Shown here one piece after another: positions 22,600 to 30,415 of a stretch of 33,200 bases of DNA. The stretch is from assembly GCA_903889565.1 (NCBI GenBank), contig CAISYC010000033.1, positions 1-33,200 of the forward strand, in the 5' to 3' direction. The notes under the pieces were generated by a model, which worked only from the letters and a program-made list of their open reading frames with translations, searched no databases and had not been told where the DNA came from. The translations under genes and the position numbers were made by a program. The first letter of the stretch is position 1; each line of letters starts with the position of its first letter. Source of the stretch: an uncultured beta proteobacterium (lineage in GTDB: Bacteria > Pseudomonadota > Gammaproteobacteria > Burkholderiales > SG8-41).

Positions 22600-23210
22600 C
22601 TGCGTGCGTCCGCGGAACCGATGCACGGTTTCAGCAATTCACGTGCCAAAGGACAGCGCGGCCCCGTCGCTGCGTGCCTGCGGCAGAAAATCCGCCCGTT
22701 TGCGCGATGGCGGCTGCCCGCCGGCGGCACAAGGTATTGAAAGCGCACCACAAAAAATTTGTCGTTTGGCGACACCGTGACGTCGATCCGGGTGCGGGAA
22801 GCAACCCGTTAACGGCGGCAACGATGGTCGGGACCGCCAATATTTCGGCGCGGTGCAGGACTTCCGCCATCCGGCGGATTGGCAACGGCAAAAACGGGCA
22901 TTGATATCTGAGGATCGTTTTTCGCACCCAATTGATGTTTGTCAGTGTTGGCAGGCGGTCATCGGGAAATGCCGGTCAGGGCCGATCGCGGATCTGCGCG
23001 CAATCGTTGCCTCAGGCATCAAACCGGCGCGTGCACGGTTTATTGCACGAATCCGGGTTTTTCCGGTTGGTTGCCGCGACCAGAGCAGATAGGATGCGCC
23101 TGAGCGATTACTTTTTTTGAAAAATATGCTGGTTCGGGCGATCAATATTTTGCGGCGGTTGCATTGTTTGCCGTCGCGCGCGCCCGCTACCCCGGTGTCT
23201 GCGCGCGACG
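22600..23210. other. About 610 bp without a supportable gene
   Basis: Several short open frames exist on both strands, but none shows a recognisable motif, a good start site or a consistent codon pattern. Its base composition is less GC-rich than the flanks. The only structure I see is an exact 7-bp inverted repeat, AAAATAT (23121-23127) and ATATTTT (23145-23151), next to a T7 run. It may hold the 5' control region of the TPR-methyltransferase gene or remains of a deleted gene. Confidence 0.4.
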
Positions 23211-24308
23211 ATGCACGATTCTGACCGCCAGGCCCGCGCAGAGGCCGCGCGCCCGCAGATCGAACGGGGCAAACAACTCAGTGTCGGCGGCGAACATGCA
23301 GAGGCGGCGTCGGCATTCCGGCAGGCGCTTGCCATCGATCCGGACAACGCGGAGGCGTATTTCCGGCTCGGTCTCGCCATGCGCGATCAGCAATTGCTCG
23401 ATGAGGCGGCGGGCTGTTACGGCCGCGCCATTGCGCTGCGGCCGGATTACATCGAAGCGCATAACAATCTGGGGTCGGTGCTGCAGATGCAGGGGAAAAC
23501 GGATGAGGCGCTTGCCTGTTACCGCCGCGCCGTGCGCCTGGGCCCCGGTTTCCCCCAACCCTATTTGAATCTGGGCCGTTTGCTCGCCTCGCGCAATGAG
23601 CGTGACAGTGCGGCGGCAGCCTTTCAGAGCGCGATCGATCGCGGAATCGATGTCGACAGTTTCCGGCATTTGCTCAGCGCGCTTGGCGACCAGACCACCG
23701 CGCACGCGCCCGACGAATACGTGCGCAACCTGTTCGACAACTTTGCCGGCGATTTCGACCGCCGGCTGGTTGACGAACTCGGCTACCGCATTCCGGAACT
23801 GCTGGCGACACGGATCAAGGCCCTGCAGCCGCGGCGCAATCTCGACGTGCTCGATCTCGGTTGCGGAACCGGTCTGTGCGGACTGCATCTGACAGGCTGC
23901 TGCGCAATGCTGACGGGCGTCGATTTGTCGCCGGCGATGCTGCACAAGGCTCGCTTGCGCGGCTGCTACGACGTGCTTGCCGAAGACGACATCGGCCGCT
24001 GGCTCGCCCGCGCCGTGAATAAGGTGTTCGATGTGGTGCTTGCCGCCGACGTGTTTATCTACGTCGGCGAAATCGCGGAAATCTTCGCCGCCGTGTCACG
24101 GTTGCTAGCGCACGACGGCCTATTTGCATTCTCGATCGAGGCGGCCGCGCAGGGCGACTTCAAACTCCAGGAGAGCGGCCGCTACGCGCACTCGACGGCG
24201 TATGTGCGCAGACTGTGTGCCGAGAACGGCCTGGTTGAAGTTGAAGCCTTTGCGCATCACATCCGCGGCCCAGTCGACGGCTTCGTGTGTGTATTGCGCA
24301 GGACTTAG
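23211..24308 (+). CDS. TPR-repeat SAM-dependent methyltransferase
   Basis: This is a 365-residue two-part cytoplasmic protein. The N-terminal half (about 15-148) holds four tetratricopeptide repeats with the usual 'A-x-x-x-F/Y-x-x-A-L/I-x-L-x-P-x' spacing, for example 'EAASAFRQALAIDPDNAEAY'. The C-terminal half (about 165-365) is a class I methyltransferase with the SAM-binding motif VLDLGCGTG (213-221) and the acidic 'TGVDLS' (235-240). Fusions of this type are known in Proteobacteria, and the TPR part probably binds the protein or small-molecule substrate, which is not known here. No linked SBP or catabolic partner is evident. Its stop codon overlaps the end of the convergent AAA remnant. 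Confidence 0.82.
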   Translation: MHDSDRQARAEAARPQIERGKQLSVGGEHAEAASAFRQALAIDPDNAEAYFRLGLAMRDQQLLDEAAGCYGRAIALRPDYIEAHNNLGSVLQMQGKTDEALACYRRAVRLGPGFPQPYLNLGRLLASRNERDSAAAAFQSAIDRGIDVDSFRHLLSALGDQTTAHAPDEYVRNLFDNFAGDFDRRLVDELGYRIPELLATRIKALQPRRNLDVLDLGCGTGLCGLHLTGCCAMLTGVDLSPAMLHKARLRGCYDVLAEDDIGRWLARAVNKVFDVVLAADVFIYVGEIAEIFAAVSRLLAHDGLFAFSIEAAAQGDFKLQESGRYAHSTAYVRRLCAENGLVEVEAFAHHIRGPVDGFVCVLRRT

Positions 24309-24673
24309 CGCATCCCCTGAAATTTCGCGAATCCCATCGCCTGCCGACCGCCATCGGGTTTGAGCCGGCTCTCACTCTGTAGCGTCTTCAGCAGGCCGGC
24401 TGCCATGTCGCGCTCGTTCATCAACTCAAGGCATTGCTTCGCTGCATTGAAATCGCCGGGCGCCAGATTACAAAGATTGGAAAGCGCTGACTTTAAGCGC
24501 GCCATTTGCTCAGGCGAAGTACCCTTGATGCACAGTTCGTCCAAGGTCGTTACGAACATCTCCCACGCCTGATTTGCGTCGAGATAATCGAATTTCACCT
24601 TGATCCCGAACCGCCTCATCGCAGCGCTGTCGAGGTTGTTGCGAAAATTCATCGCGCATAAGTGACGCCGCAT
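24305..24673 (-). pseudogene. C-terminal remnant of an AAA-family ATPase
   Basis: The open frame of 122 codons contains 'LDSAAMRRFGIKVKFDYL', which matches the sensor-2/arginine region and start of the lid domain of AAA ATPases ('LD-x-A-x-LRRFD-x-K-x-x-FDYL'). A tail follows, 'NLAPGDFNAA ... GGRQAMGF', typical of the very end of that protein type. Walker A, Walker B and the rest of the ATPase core are absent, and the sequence upstream of 24673 is AT-rich and non-coding. It is therefore most likely the 3' end of a gene whose 5' part was deleted. A short stand-alone protein cannot be excluded. Its lower GC content sets it apart from the catabolic genes. Confidence 0.6.
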
Positions 24674-24788
24674 CGGTCAGGGTATTTAAAACAAGTCGAG
24701 TTAAAATAGTCTAGTCGCTGACCCGTTAGTAATGTTTTCTGAAATGGTTACCGATTAAGAGCCTTCGCCAATCAACCCGGGTAATTTC

Positions 24789-26135
24789 GTGAATTCCATA
24801 TCCCAAACCGTCGCCGCGCACGTCGTTGGTTGTAATTATTTCGCGCTACCCGCAAGTTCGGTGCGCGCGGCGAAAATGCTAATGCTCGATACGCTCGCGG
24901 TGGCGTGGAGCGGATCGTCGGCGCCGGGCGCGCCCGAAGCGCACGCACTGCTGGTTGATGAGGGCGGGCGTGCTGACAGCACGGTGTGGAGCTTCGGCGG
25001 AAAGCTGCCGGCGACATCGGCGACCTTTGTCAACAGCATTGCCGGTGCGGCGCTGGATTACGACGGTGTCGATTGTGTGCACGGCGCGGTGGTCGCGCTG
25101 CCGGCGGCGCTGTCCCTGGCTGAACGCGAGCGCACGAGTGGCAAGGATTTTCTCGCGGCCTATGTAATCGGCAGCGATTTATGTTCGCGTTTTGGCGGTG
25201 CGATCACGGGTGAGCACAAGGGCTGGTACACGACCTCGATCTATGGTGCGTTCGGCGCCGCTGCGACCGCCGCTAAACTGCTCGGGCTGGATGCAACGGC
25301 GACGTGCAATGCGCTGGGACTTTGCCTGAGCCAGGCGGCCGGAACGCAACAGTCGAACATCGAGCAGGCGCTGAGCAAGCGTTTGCAACCGGCATTTGCG
25401 GCGCGTGCCGGCGTGTTCTCGGCGCTGTTGGCGCAAAAAGGCATCAGCGCGCCGCGCGAAGCGATCGAAGGCCGCTTCGGCATGTTCGCGCTGTATCAGG
25501 AGGGCGAGCCGTATAGGATCATCGAGAACCTCGGGCAGCGTTTCGAGCACGAGAACACCGCGATCAAGAAATATCCATGCTGCGCCTGCACGCATGCCTC
25601 GGTCGAAGCCGCGCTTGGGTTGGTTCGCGAATACGATTTGAAACCCGAAGACGTGACGGCGATTGAAGTTCGCCACTCGCCGTTCATGCACCGTCTGGTC
25701 GGCTCACCGTTCAACCCAGGCGAAAATCCGCAGGTGTCGGCGCAGTTCAGCGCTCAATATACGGTCGCGTGTGCGCTGTTGCGGCGACAGATGACTGTTG
25801 CTGATATTCAGGAGGGCGCGATATTCGATCCGGCAATCAGGCTGATTGCGGATCGTATTCGCGTGGTCGTTGAAGATGGATGGACCAGCAATCGTGCACC
25901 GGCGTCGGTGACGATGACGACGCGACAGCACGGTACGATCAGTCGCACCACGGAAAAATTCCCATGGAGCCCGGAGGACCCGCCTACCGACGCGGCACTG
26001 CAGGAGAAACTGGCGGCGTGTTTCAGCGAAGGCGTCAACCCGTTGACGGCCGAGCGCCGCGCGCGCCTTGTCGATCGGGTGAACGACATCGAAAGTGTGC
26101 AGGACATGAGCGAGTTTTTCGAAGGTGTCATTTAA
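24789..26135 (+). CDS. MmgE/PrpD family protein with altered pocket residues, PrpD3
   Basis: This 448-residue family member starts with GTG (24789-24791). No clear ribosome binding site is seen, and the start is chosen by family length. The overall pattern is closest to PrpD1, but several residues that are intact there are changed. 'FGHPT' becomes 'CVHGA' (His98 kept, Pro lost), 'GWHPT' becomes 'GWYTT' (Tyr147 for His) and 'KPLHAG' becomes 'KRLQPA' (Gln200 for His). The later Lys is kept in 'IKKYPC'. The enzyme may have a different reaction or substrate. SBP12 follows 32 bp downstream in the same direction, so the pair looks like an uptake-enzyme unit. Confidence 0.85.
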   Translation: MNSISQTVAAHVVGCNYFALPASSVRAAKMLMLDTLAVAWSGSSAPGAPEAHALLVDEGGRADSTVWSFGGKLPATSATFVNSIAGAALDYDGVDCVHGAVVALPAALSLAERERTSGKDFLAAYVIGSDLCSRFGGAITGEHKGWYTTSIYGAFGAAATAAKLLGLDATATCNALGLCLSQAAGTQQSNIEQALSKRLQPAFAARAGVFSALLAQKGISAPREAIEGRFGMFALYQEGEPYRIIENLGQRFEHENTAIKKYPCCACTHASVEAALGLVREYDLKPEDVTAIEVRHSPFMHRLVGSPFNPGENPQVSAQFSAQYTVACALLRRQMTVADIQEGAIFDPAIRLIADRIRVVVEDGWTSNRAPASVTMTTRQHGTISRTTEKFPWSPEDPPTDAALQEKLAACFSEGVNPLTAERRARLVDRVNDIESVQDMSEFFEGVI

Positions 26136-26167
26136 AAAATCGCGTCATCCCGGAAGGAAATGCAGTA

Positions 26168-27133
26168 ATGGGCAGAAGGCTTTTGAAGCAGGCGTTACTG
26201 TTGCTTGCAATGGCATTCGTTACGGTCGCATGCGGCCAGGGTTATCCGCAAAAACCGATCAGGCTGATTCTGCCGGTACCGCCGGGCGGTGTGGCCGATA
26301 TCATCGCGCGGCCGCTCGCGCAAAGACTCTCGCAGGGGCTTGGTCAGCCGGTGGTGCTGGATAACCGGCCCGGTGCGACGGGTGCAATCGGCCTTGGGCT
26401 GGCGGCGAAAGCGTCCCCCGATGGTTACACGCTGTTATGGGGCTCGACCAACACTTTGTGCATGGGAACGGCGTTGTACGCGACGGCCCCGCCGACCGCC
26501 GATTACGCGGCGATTACGCCAGTGATTATTTTTCACAACGTGCTGGTGGTGCATCCGGCGGTAAGGGTAAATTCAGTCGCGGAACTGATCGATATTGCCA
26601 AAGCGCGTCCGGACACGCTCAGGTTTGCGTCGTCCGGCGACGGCAGCACCAATCATCTGACGGCCGCGTTGTTTCAGATGCTCACCAAGACGCGCACCAT
26701 CCACGTGCCTTATAAAGGCGGCGGCCCGGCGCTGATCGACGTGATGGGCGGACATGTCGAAGGGATGTTTGCGACGGTGCCTTCGGCCGTAAGTTATATT
26801 TCCGGCGGAAAACTGAAAGCATTGATGGTGACGAGCCGGAAACGCGAAGCGGCCCTGCCCGGTGTGCCGGATGCCAATGAGGTGGGATTGCCTGGCCTGA
26901 TTGTCTCGACGTGGAACGGCGTGCTGGCGCCGGTTGCGACGCCGCGCGCCATCGTCAACACGCTGAATGCGGCGATCATAAAAATCGCGCGGACGCAGGA
27001 GATGACGGATCGCTACGCCGCGCAGGCCGCAGAGGTTTACACAACCACGCCCGAGCAGTTCGCCACGGTGATTCGCGATGATTTCGCGAAGTGGAGCAAG
27101 GTCGTCAAGGAAATCGGCCTGAAAGCCAATTGA
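26168..27133 (+). CDS. Bug-family solute-binding protein, SBP12
   Basis: The product has 321 residues with a signal peptide of about residues 1-23 (ending VTVACGQ). The motifs are 'YPQKPIRLILPVPPGGVAD', 'VVLDNRPGATGAIG' and 'SPDGYTLL'. The start at 26168 has GGAAGGA 10 bases upstream. The longer open frame from 25880 is only a shadow of PrpD3. Cys before the mature start does not fit a proper lipobox (TVAC), so normal cleavage is more likely than lipidation. It is co-directional with PrpD3 and convergent with SBP13, only 4 bp apart. Confidence 0.91.
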   Translation: MGRRLLKQALLLLAMAFVTVACGQGYPQKPIRLILPVPPGGVADIIARPLAQRLSQGLGQPVVLDNRPGATGAIGLGLAAKASPDGYTLLWGSTNTLCMGTALYATAPPTADYAAITPVIIFHNVLVVHPAVRVNSVAELIDIAKARPDTLRFASSGDGSTNHLTAALFQMLTKTRTIHVPYKGGGPALIDVMGGHVEGMFATVPSAVSYISGGKLKALMVTSRKREAALPGVPDANEVGLPGLIVSTWNGVLAPVATPRAIVNTLNAAIIKIARTQEMTDRYAAQAAEVYTTTPEQFATVIRDDFAKWSKVVKEIGLKAN

Positions 27134-27161
27134 ACGATTAGTTGGCCTTGATGCCTTTTTT
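27122..27161. terminator. Candidate terminator at the SBP12/SBP13 convergence
   Basis: AAAGCCAATT (27122-27131) and AGTTGGCCTT (27140-27149) pair over 9 of 10 positions, counting one G-U pair. A T-run follows at about 27156-27161 on the plus strand. The hairpin includes both stop codons, so it could end transcripts from either side. The stem is short, hence low confidence. Confidence 0.3.
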
Positions 27162-28133
27162 CCTGATCAGCGCCGCCCACTTGGTTTTTTCTGCGGCGAG
27201 AAAGGTGCTGAACTTCGAGGCGGGGCCGCCAATCAGTTCGGCGCCGAATTCAGCCATCTGTTTCTGATATTCGGGGTCGTTCAGCGTTTCATTGATGGCG
27301 CGGTTCAGCGTCGCCACCAGTGCCGCGGGTGTCTTCGCTGGCACGAGTATGCCGTGTGCGATGACGGACTCAAAACCTCGCAGGCCGCTCTGGTCAAAGG
27401 TGGGAATGTCGGGCAGCACGGGCGAGCGCGTCAGGCTCGCGATCGCCATGCCGCGCAGCCGACCGCTGCGCAGATTGCCGATCGCGGTTGCAGTCGCGTC
27501 AAACAGAAGTTGTACCTCTCCGCTCATCAGCGCCGTGACTGCCGGCGCACCGCCGCGGTAAGGCACATGCCGCAGTTCGATCCCTGCCGCATCCATCAGC
27601 AGTTCTCCGGCGAGATGAATCGACGTGCCGGCACCGCCTGAGGCGAAATTCAGGCTGCCGGGACGCGCTTTGCACAGCGCAATCAATTCCGGCACCGTGG
27701 CCGCAGTCAACGAAGTGCTGGTCAGCAAGACGTGCGGCATTCTGCTCAACAATATGACCGGTGTGAAATCGCGATCGGCATTGAAGGGCAGACGATCGTA
27801 GAGCATTGGATTGACCGCCAGTACCGGATGCGCAACGAACAACATCGAATAACCGTTCGGTGTCGCTTCAGCGATGGCGGCTGCGGCGACATTGCCCGCG
27901 CCGCCGGATAGATTCTGTACTACCACAGGTTGCTTCCACATTCTGCTCAAGCGGTCGGCAAGACGACGCGCGTTGATGTCAGCAGCGCCGCCGGGTGGTG
28001 TCGCCGCGACGATGCGCACCGGCTGAACAGGAAATCCCTGCGCCAGCAAAACCGGAGAGCATGCGAGGCAAATTGCCGCGCACGCCAAGATTGAAAAAAA
28101 GTTTTTCCGGAAAATACAAGATGAGATTGGCAT
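27138..28133 (-). CDS. Bug-family solute-binding protein, SBP13
   Basis: The product has 331 residues with a signal peptide of about residues 1-32 (ending SPVLLAQ). The motifs deviate noticeably: 'VRIVAATPPGGAADINAR' has AATPP for PFPP, 'VVVQNLSGGAGNVA' replaces VDNR with VQNL, and 'TPNGYSML' replaces PDGY. The fold-level pattern is otherwise complete, so it is still an SBP but probably with another ligand. Its base composition is a little less GC-rich than that of the SBPs at 1-20 kb. It is divergent from SDR2-PrpD4 (77 bp), so shared control is plausible. Confidence 0.9.
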   Translation of the reverse strand: MPISSCIFRKNFFSILACAAICLACSPVLLAQGFPVQPVRIVAATPPGGAADINARRLADRLSRMWKQPVVVQNLSGGAGNVAAAAIAEATPNGYSMLFVAHPVLAVNPMLYDRLPFNADRDFTPVILLSRMPHVLLTSTSLTAATVPELIALCKARPGSLNFASGGAGTSIHLAGELLMDAAGIELRHVPYRGGAPAVTALMSGEVQLLFDATATAIGNLRSGRLRGMAIASLTRSPVLPDIPTFDQSGLRGFESVIAHGILVPAKTPAALVATLNRAINETLNDPEYQKQMAEFGAELIGGPASKFSTFLAAEKTKWAALIRKKGIKAN

Positions 28134-28210
28134 GATGGGAGCTGACGTGTGCCGCGACAGCGTTTTGAGTTACACTTTTCACTTTACCAGAACCGACGGA
28201 GTTTCATTGC

Positions 28211-28966
28211 ATGGATCTTCAATTGAAAGGGCGGACCGCGCTCGTCACAGGTGCCAGTCAGGGTCTCGGTCGTGCGATTGCGCTCGGCATGGCTGCCGAA
28301 GGGCTCAAGGTTGCCGCAGTTGCGCGCCGCATGGATTTGCTCGAAGGATTGCGCGCGGAAATTTCGAAAGCAGGTGGCGCGGATCCGGTGCTCATTCAGG
28401 CTGATCTGTATCCGGAGGGTGCCGCGGAAAGCATCGCCGAGCGCGCGCTTAAGGCGCTGGGCCGCGTGGATGTTCTGGTCAATGCGGCGGGCGGCAGCCG
28501 TCCGTTGCCGGTGAATGCACCTAAAGATCAATGGATGGAGGGGCTGACGCTGAATTTTTTCCGTCTGCGCGAATTGACCGAAGCACTGGTCGGCAGCATG
28601 CAGGCGAACGGCTTCGGCCGCGTGATCAATCTGACCGGCACGCGCGAGCCGCGTAACCTGAATTCGGCGCACGCAGCAAAAGCTGCTGTGCATGTGTGGT
28701 CCAAGGGACTGTCGAAAGTGGTCGCCAAGGACGGCGTCACTGTCAATTGCATTCAGCCGGGCAAACTGCGCAGCGAGCAGATCGACAAGCGCTGGCCGAC
28801 GGAAGAGCTGCGTCGCGAATGGGCGAAAAAAGAAGTGCCGATGGAGCGCATGGGCGAGCCGCATGAGATGGCCGATCTCGCGGTGTTCCTCGCATCTCCG
28901 CGCGCCAGCTACATCACGGGTAACATTATTGCATTCGACGGTGGTGCGAGGTTCTTCGCGTTTTGA
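28211..28966 (+). CDS. SDR-family protein lacking the catalytic tyrosine (SDR2)
   Basis: This 251-residue protein has the Rossmann motif TGASQGLG (13-20), 'VNAAGG' (90-95) and 'YITGNIIAFDGGA' near the end, all typical of short-chain dehydrogenases. In the active-site segment 'LNSAHAAKAAVHVWSKGL' the Lys (157) is present, but the position four residues earlier, normally Tyr, is Ala153. The upstream Ser is replaced by Thr-Gly ('NLTGT'). I recall an SDR subgroup with this 'NAAxAAKAAVHxW' pattern, with unknown chemistry. PrpD4 follows 47 bp downstream, suggesting successive steps in one pathway. Confidence 0.85.
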   Translation: MDLQLKGRTALVTGASQGLGRAIALGMAAEGLKVAAVARRMDLLEGLRAEISKAGGADPVLIQADLYPEGAAESIAERALKALGRVDVLVNAAGGSRPLPVNAPKDQWMEGLTLNFFRLRELTEALVGSMQANGFGRVINLTGTREPRNLNSAHAAKAAVHVWSKGLSKVVAKDGVTVNCIQPGKLRSEQIDKRWPTEELRREWAKKEVPMERMGEPHEMADLAVFLASPRASYITGNIIAFDGGARFFAF

Positions 28967-29013
28967 TTTTGCAGCGCGACTGCATTGCGGTCGGCGGGTG
29001 ACGGTCTTTTTCC

Positions 29014-30405
29014 ATGGATAGGTTGAACGTGGCACGATACGTCAAGGACCGCCTTGCGGAGCTGGTTCACGGCATCCGTTTTCAGGACCTGCCGCCGGAA
29101 GTGGTGCAGGCAGCCAAGCGGGTGATCCTTGATACGCTGGCTTGCGCGTCCGGCGCCATGCGCAGCGATCCCGCGGCGATCGTGCGCGGTGTCGCGCATC
29201 AACTCGGCGGAAATCCGGAAGCCACGCTGATCGGCGGGGGCAAAACTTCGTGTGCGCTGGCGACGCTGGTCAACGGCACATTGATGCGCTATCTGGACAA
29301 CAACGACTATTACTTCGGTCTCGACTCGGGGCATCCCAGCGGCAATCTGGCGCCGGCGCTGGCGGTTGCGGAAAAAGCCGGGCGCAGCGGCGCCGATGTC
29401 ATCGCCGCGCTGGTTGCGGCGTATGAGATTCAGATCCGCTTCTGCGATTTTGTCGGCGCGCCCGGCATCTCAGCGCGCGGCTGGCATACCGGCACGCATA
29501 CGCAGTTCTCAAGCGCCGCGCTGGCCGGTCGCCTGCTCAGCGACGATCCCACAGTGACGTCCCACGCACTGGCGATTGCCGGCAGCCACAACAATACGCT
29601 GGCGCAGGCGCAGCGCGGACATATCCCGCTGATGAAGGCCACCGCCGAGGCCGCCATCGCGAAAGGCGGCGTCGAGGCGGCGCTGTTGGCAGCGGGCGGA
29701 CTCACCGGCCCGGATGAAGTCTTCGAAGGCGTTGCAGGTTGGGTCAACATTGTCGCCGGCACGGCGGATTTTGACGCGCTGACGGCGCCGGTGGGCGGAC
29801 ACTATCGCATGCTCGATACCTGTCTCAAGCCCTACGCGGCCGTTGCCGGTGCGATGGCGCCGATCCGCGCCGCGATCGATCTCGCCACGCAGGAAAAATT
29901 GCGGCCTGCGGACATCGTCAGCGTGACCATCAAGCTGCACGCGCACGCCGTTAAAAAAGCCACGGACCCAAAAAAGAACTATCCGCGCGACAAGGAAACG
30001 GCAGACCACAGCTACCATTACTGCATTGCGGCGGCACTGCTCGATGCCGCCTGCGGGCCGGCGCAGTTTGAAGACGCGCGGATTGCCGCCGAGGACATTC
30101 GCGAACTGATCGCAGTGACCAGCCTGGAAGCCGATGCCGAACTGACGGCGCTGTGGCCGGCCTCGTCGGGCGGCGGTGTGGTGGTGCGATTGCGCGACAG
30201 CAGGGAACTGAAGCGCACGTACCCGTATCCGCCGGGGCATCCGAAAAATCAAATGACCGATGCGGATGTCGAGCGGAAATTGTTCGACCTCACCGACGGT
30301 GTTCTCACCAATGCGCGCACGCAACAGATCGTTGAGGCGGTGGGCCGCTTCGAGCGTTGCGACCGCGTTGGAGATGTGCTCGGTCTGTGCGCTATCGACG
30401 CCTGA
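29014..30405 (+). CDS. MmgE/PrpD family protein, PrpD4
   Basis: This 463-residue MmgE/PrpD protein is most similar to PrpD2, by the shared 'RYLDNND-YYFG', 'ADHSYHYC' and 'LKPYA' segments. Pocket residues are conserved: 'SGHPSG' (His107), 'ARGWHTG' (His158), 'IPLMKAT' (Lys208) and 'CLKPY' (Lys272). ATG 29014 gives a normal family length. No strong ribosome binding site is visible. It is 47 bp downstream of SDR2 and convergent with SBP14 (10 bp apart). The reaction is probably dehydration, decarboxylation or epimerisation of a carboxylate, but the substrate cannot be told. Confidence 0.87.
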   Translation: MDRLNVARYVKDRLAELVHGIRFQDLPPEVVQAAKRVILDTLACASGAMRSDPAAIVRGVAHQLGGNPEATLIGGGKTSCALATLVNGTLMRYLDNNDYYFGLDSGHPSGNLAPALAVAEKAGRSGADVIAALVAAYEIQIRFCDFVGAPGISARGWHTGTHTQFSSAALAGRLLSDDPTVTSHALAIAGSHNNTLAQAQRGHIPLMKATAEAAIAKGGVEAALLAAGGLTGPDEVFEGVAGWVNIVAGTADFDALTAPVGGHYRMLDTCLKPYAAVAGAMAPIRAAIDLATQEKLRPADIVSVTIKLHAHAVKKATDPKKNYPRDKETADHSYHYCIAAALLDAACGPAQFEDARIAAEDIRELIAVTSLEADAELTALWPASSGGGVVVRLRDSRELKRTYPYPPGHPKNQMTDADVERKLFDLTDGVLTNARTQQIVEAVGRFERCDRVGDVLGLCAIDA

Positions 30406-30415
30406 GGGCGGACGG

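Noticed and set aside
22386-22775. 129-codon minus-strand open frame
   Set aside because: Cys/Arg-rich with no motif. The neighbouring frame at 22447-22599 holds the prepilin-like sequence instead.
22600-23210. Possible riboswitch or structured RNA upstream of the TPR-methyltransferase
   Set aside because: Small stem-loops can be drawn, but none matches a known consensus such as the c-di-GMP GEMM motif.
25880-26167. Upstream extension of the SBP12 frame
   Set aside because: It is read from within PrpD3 in another frame and would place 96 residues before the signal peptide.
26168-26240. Lipoprotein signal in SBP12
   Set aside because: The residues before Cys (Thr-Val-Ala) do not fit the lipobox, and other SBPs here have standard signal peptidase I sites.
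28160-28200. Promoter for SDR2 (TTGAGT, TACACT)
   Set aside because: The two elements are adjacent instead of 16-18 bases apart, and no better partner was found.
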